Origin: Lumbricus rubellus
Taxonomy: Eukaryota > Annelida > Clitellata > Crassiclitellata > Lumbricidae
DNA length: 64,000 bases
NCBI GenBank assembly: GCA_945859605.1
Contig: OX243815.1
Span: 37,298,665 to 37,362,664, forward strand
Direction of reading: 5' to 3'
Below are positions 60,954-64,000 of the stretch, piece after piece. Every line of letters begins with the position of its first letter. Within the stretch, counting starts at the first letter, position 1. Below the pieces are notes generated by a model. It worked only from the letters and a program-made list of their open reading frames with translations, did not search any database and was not told the origin of the DNA. A program made the position numbers and the translations under genes.

Positions 60954-61609
60954 ATGTCGCTGAATAAAGTTTGATAAAAGTAAGTAAGAGAGCAAAAGGG
61001 ATGAATTTAATTAAGTAATGCATTTATTAAACCGCCATTATTATGTCATTCTTATTTATACTGTGGTCAGACATTGATTTATGTGGAATGTGCAACGAAA
61101 GTATCCTAAGAAAGACTAGTGAGTGAACTCCCGCAACCTCCGGAAATTCTCATCCATAGGCCTAACGGGGGCCATAATCCAATTTAGCAGTTGTGGTGTT
61201 TCATGTGTTCGGGGTCTAACTTGCCCCGTCGTAACGTGCTTCACGTTTTAAACTGAAGCCGTCACGTCGAAATTACACGTGTGCGTTCGTGTGGAAAACG
61301 GCTAGGCCTACTAATTTTGTTGCACATCAGTGCGTATTTCATTATAATTGTTGCCCTGGAGACGAATGCTTGACAACGGCTTTGCACAATAGGTGGACTT
61401 AATGGTAAATAATTTGTCGGCTTGCATAAACCGTAGCCTACCTACCATTCGAAACAACTATGTGTTGAAGATACCAGTTTGCAATCAGTTTATAACAGAA
61501 GCATTTACACCAAGACAGCAATGCCAGTTGGATTACAACGGTGGCCATGTATGTGAAATGGATTCACGTATATAATTATAAATGACAAATGCTGGTAGCA
61601 TATAATTAT

Positions 61610-61890
61610 TATAAAATTATTTTTACTGCTGATGTACTGGGTGCAAAGCTCAAGTTTTGACCACATTATGCGGAGGACAGGCGCCGGATCTCTGGACCAT
61701 TCTGGAATTGATGGGAGCTTTCTCATAACTCTAACCCAGCAGCAGAAAGTGGACCAGCCAGTTGTAGATGGTGTCAGGCATGTCGAGTTCGGATCTTCTG
61801 GGCATTGGCGGCATGGCGGACGTTGTCAAACACCTTTGAAAAATTTAGGAAAACAAGATATGCCTGTGCTTCTCAGTTGTGGTGGCAGAT
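61610..61890 (-). mobile_element. Decayed LINE reverse-transcriptase fragment
   Basis: The minus strand, with frameshifts, reads AYLVFLNFSKVFDNVRHA, then MPDTIYNWLVHFLLLG, then SINSRMVQRSGACPPHNVV. These resemble the FLDFSKAFDKVRH, IPDxIYNWLVxFL and INASVVQGSxxGP blocks of a non-LTR reverse transcriptase. The plus-strand open frame over the same bases is its shadow. Confidence 0.55.
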
Positions 61891-62155
61891 GGTGATACTA
61901 TGTACCATAATATTATTAGCAGAGTCATTGTAGAGCCTAATGGCTGAATATAGGCATATATAACATCACTGAGGAGGCAAGATATTGGAGGGCTATAAGT
62001 CTTCAGAAGGCAGGATGCATTTATGTATTATGCATTGATTCCTTTACTGACCATCCTCTTAAGTCTCCTAAATTTTTACACATTGCTACACTATTGGCTG
62101 TAGACTTAAATCGATGTAAAATCATATCAATTGGTCTGTTGTTGGTTTGATGCAG

Positions 62156-63414
62156 TAAATGAGCCAACAGGTGATTTGTCTCCGCGGCCAGAAATCTGTT
62201 GCACAAGCAAATCTTTGCACAACTTGGGCGACATTGATGGATCATTATCAAAGGAGGATGAGCAGTTTGGACGTGGATTTCACAAGGTTCAAGAGTTGGA
62301 TGGTGGAAATACTCGGCACTTGCATAAAAAGTTGGACAGGCTACGACAAATCAACCATTCGCTGGAAGAAGAGGTATAAATTATGTGAAATTTCACTCAT
62401 AAGCATCATCTAAAGTAAATTATGGATTTGATTGTGTATTGCAACAAAAGTAACCTACTGCCATTGAAATTCTTTTAAATGCTCTTTAATTATTTTTTAG
62501 GATAATAATGATATTCGGGTTTAGTGACTGCATGGCTCGCTTATCATAGTCCTGGACAGCATGTTTACCTTTTCTGAATTCATTACCAATCTCACACGAT
62601 CTTCCTACCCTCATGTGAGGCGGTGTGGAGCAATCCATCCCTTCTTCTCCTCCAGTGCTAAAAGTGTAAAAAAGTGCCAGGATGCCCCTTACCTTTCCAA
62701 AAGAAGTACCAGGATGCCCCATACATTTTCAGGTGTGCTTGTCAAATAAGTGGCAGGACGGCATAGAGATTTGAAAATAAGTGCCAGGACACCGTTCATG
62801 ACCATCCTGCCACACTTTAAGCCCTGGTTTCCTCTGTCTTTACCTCAATAATAATTATTATTGTCCATCCCTTCATCTGTTCCTCATTCGACTATTGTAA
62901 CTCTCTATTTGTTAGCCTGCCAAAAGTTCATCTCTCCCCTCTTCAGTCTTTCCTAAATGCTGCGGTCAGGCTAATAGCCCAACTTCCTCATTCATCCCAC
63001 ATCTCTGCTTTTATGTTTGGCCACCTTCATGGGATCCCCCTTATAGCTCGGATTCAACTCAAGGTTCTGACATTACTTTACCAGTTTTATACTGGCCCAG
63101 CTCCCAAATATCTATGTGACTCATCGGTTTCCCTCAATTAGTAATAAATCAGCAAAATTCCATTGCTTTCCATTATACTTAGATGACAAAGCTTGATGGA
63201 ATGACAGAAAAGGCAAAAGTAAGGCTGGAGAAGGCGCAGCGAAGAGCAGGGCAACAGAGCAAGCGCTTTGGCTGCATAGTGGAATTGGTCCAGCAGCTGA
63301 GCTGCAGTCAAGAAATATTAGACTTGGAACAAGATTCAAAACCCGCTTCCAACACAGACATTGACAATATTACAACAAATAACAAGAACATATTTGAAGC
63401 AGTTGACGAGAAAG
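62156..63414 (+). CDS. Two exons of an unidentified coiled-coil protein gene (partial)
   Basis: Exon 62156-62373 follows an acceptor (GATGCAG) and ends at GAG|GTATAA. Exon 63183-63414 follows ATACTTAG and ends at AAAG|GTTTGT. The junction is phase 0. The first exon starts NEPTGDLSPRPEICC after two bases of a split codon and ends HLHKKLDRLRQINHSLEEE. The second starts MTKLDGMTEKAKVRLEKAQ, continues RRAGQQSKRFGCIVELVQQL and then becomes Asn/Asp-rich. Heptad-like hydrophobic spacing crosses the junction, so a coiled coil is likely. The 5' exon with the start codon is not seen, and the gene continues past the window. I do not recognise the family. Confidence 0.6.
62866..63124 (+). mobile_element. 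CR1/L2-like LINE fragment
   Basis: The plus frame reads FDYCNSLFVSLPKVHLSPLQ, SFLNAAVRLIAQLPHSSHIS and then IPLIARIQLKVLTLLYQFYT followed by APKYLCD. This is the SRLDYCNSLL...LQRVQNAAARL...LPVxxRIxFKVLxLxYK block of CR1/L2-like reverse transcriptases. It lies in the intron between the two coiled-coil exons. Confidence 0.8.
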
Positions 63415-63703
63415 GTTTGTACGACAATTTTTTTACGTGTTAGTGACAGACAGAGCGTTGGTAAAAGTAATTTGTATAAGTAGTTCTATGCACATTTTGC
63501 CAATTCAAAACAGATATATCTAGAGAACCAAGATGTGATATTGCTGTATATTGTATGCATGCCTGTCTTTGTATATGTCTTTTTGTCTGTTTCCATTTCA
63601 TCACCACATCAAACTTCTGGCTTGAATGATTTTAATGGAATTCCTGCCTATGGTTTAGCAGGGAGCAGGGTGAGGGCGGGCTGGAGGAATTAATGGGTGT
63701 GGC

Positions 63704-63891
63704 CAGTGGTTAAAGTGGTTTGGGTGAGCATTGGGAACGCCAACTGTGAGCTGTGGGAACGCTGATGAAGTTTTATTGGGAATGCCCATGTTTCAAGGGT
63801 TGCATGCAGGTGAGCAGTGGGAACGCAAGGCAAGAAATTCAGGAGCAGTGGGAACGCCGTTCCCACGCGTTCCCACCCACTTTAAACCCTG
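63704..63891. mobile_element. hAT-like MITE without clear target duplication
   Basis: CAGTGGTTAAAGTGG at the left and CCACTTTAAACCCTG at the right are imperfect inverted repeats. The interior repeats GTGGGAACGC several times, and the right side has GGCGTTCCCAC, as in the element at 950-1097. The flanking 8-mers do not match, so the boundaries or one flank have changed. Confidence 0.55.
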
Positions 63892-64000
63892 TGATAAGCC
63901 TATTTGTTTAAAAGGAACTCACAATTTGTTGTCTTTTGTGGCATAACTGTAGAGTGTGACCAGTTACAGTCTGTGAAAGTTTATTGAATAAAAATATATT

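Larger units (their letters stand above)
60877..62155. other. Head-to-head interval between EXOC6 and the next gene
   Basis: EXOC6 reads leftwards from 60876, and the first visible exon of the next gene reads rightwards from 62156. No start codon exon for that gene was identified here. The interval has NRF-1-like and MEF2-like motifs near EXOC6 and a decayed LINE fragment (61610-61890). Confidence 0.45.

Noticed and set aside
61632..61895. An 87-codon plus-strand frame as the missing 5' exon of the coiled-coil gene
   Set aside because: The minus strand over the same bases shows decayed reverse-transcriptase blocks, so the frame is a shadow of a LINE fragment.
1..64000. CRISPR arrays, operons or bacterial-type signals
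   Set aside because: All tandem repeats lack spacer architecture, and the genes have spliceosomal introns; this is animal nuclear DNA.

Overview
The window is animal nuclear DNA. It holds intron-rich genes with GT-AG introns, long introns full of DNA transposons, LINEs and tRNA-derived SINEs, and abundant microsatellites. Both readable genes have clear human counterparts, and each appears here as one copy. A marine invertebrate, perhaps a deuterostome such as an echinoderm, is my best guess, but no sequence here proves the phylum.

Layout. Positions 1-8.6 kb: no gene; this stretch is rich in the palindrome TAGGCCTA and in short hAT-type elements with 8-bp target duplications, three of them nested inside one another. 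Positions 8624-26658, plus strand: a complete 20-exon SEC23IP (p125) gene, about 1127 residues, all junctions in phase. Positions 26.7-32.6 kb: the 3' ends of two convergent genes, separated by a mariner-type element with long inverted repeats and a 5'-truncated LINE. Positions 60876-32594, minus strand: a complete 24-exon EXOC6/Sec15 gene, about 849 residues, all junctions in phase. Positions 60.9-62.2 kb: the head-to-head interval upstream of EXOC6. Positions 62156-63414, plus strand: two coding exons of an unidentified coiled-coil protein gene that runs off the window.

The two main genes both act in membrane traffic. SEC23IP works at ER exit sites with the COPII coat; EXOC6 is the exocyst subunit that links Rab GTPases to exocytic vesicles. 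In human both lie on chromosome 10q, so their adjacency here may be ancestral linkage.

The most unusual structures are: (i) a LINE and a tRNA-derived SINE sharing a 3'-terminal hairpin plus AGAACC, with a third, decayed SINE tail that has grown into a 300-bp ATC array; (ii) a five-copy minisatellite built from the end of SEC23IP exon 7 together with its splice donor; (iii) two separate three-level transposon nests; (iv) a 12-nt microexon coding FDPL in the DDHD domain; (v) a GC-AG first intron in EXOC6.
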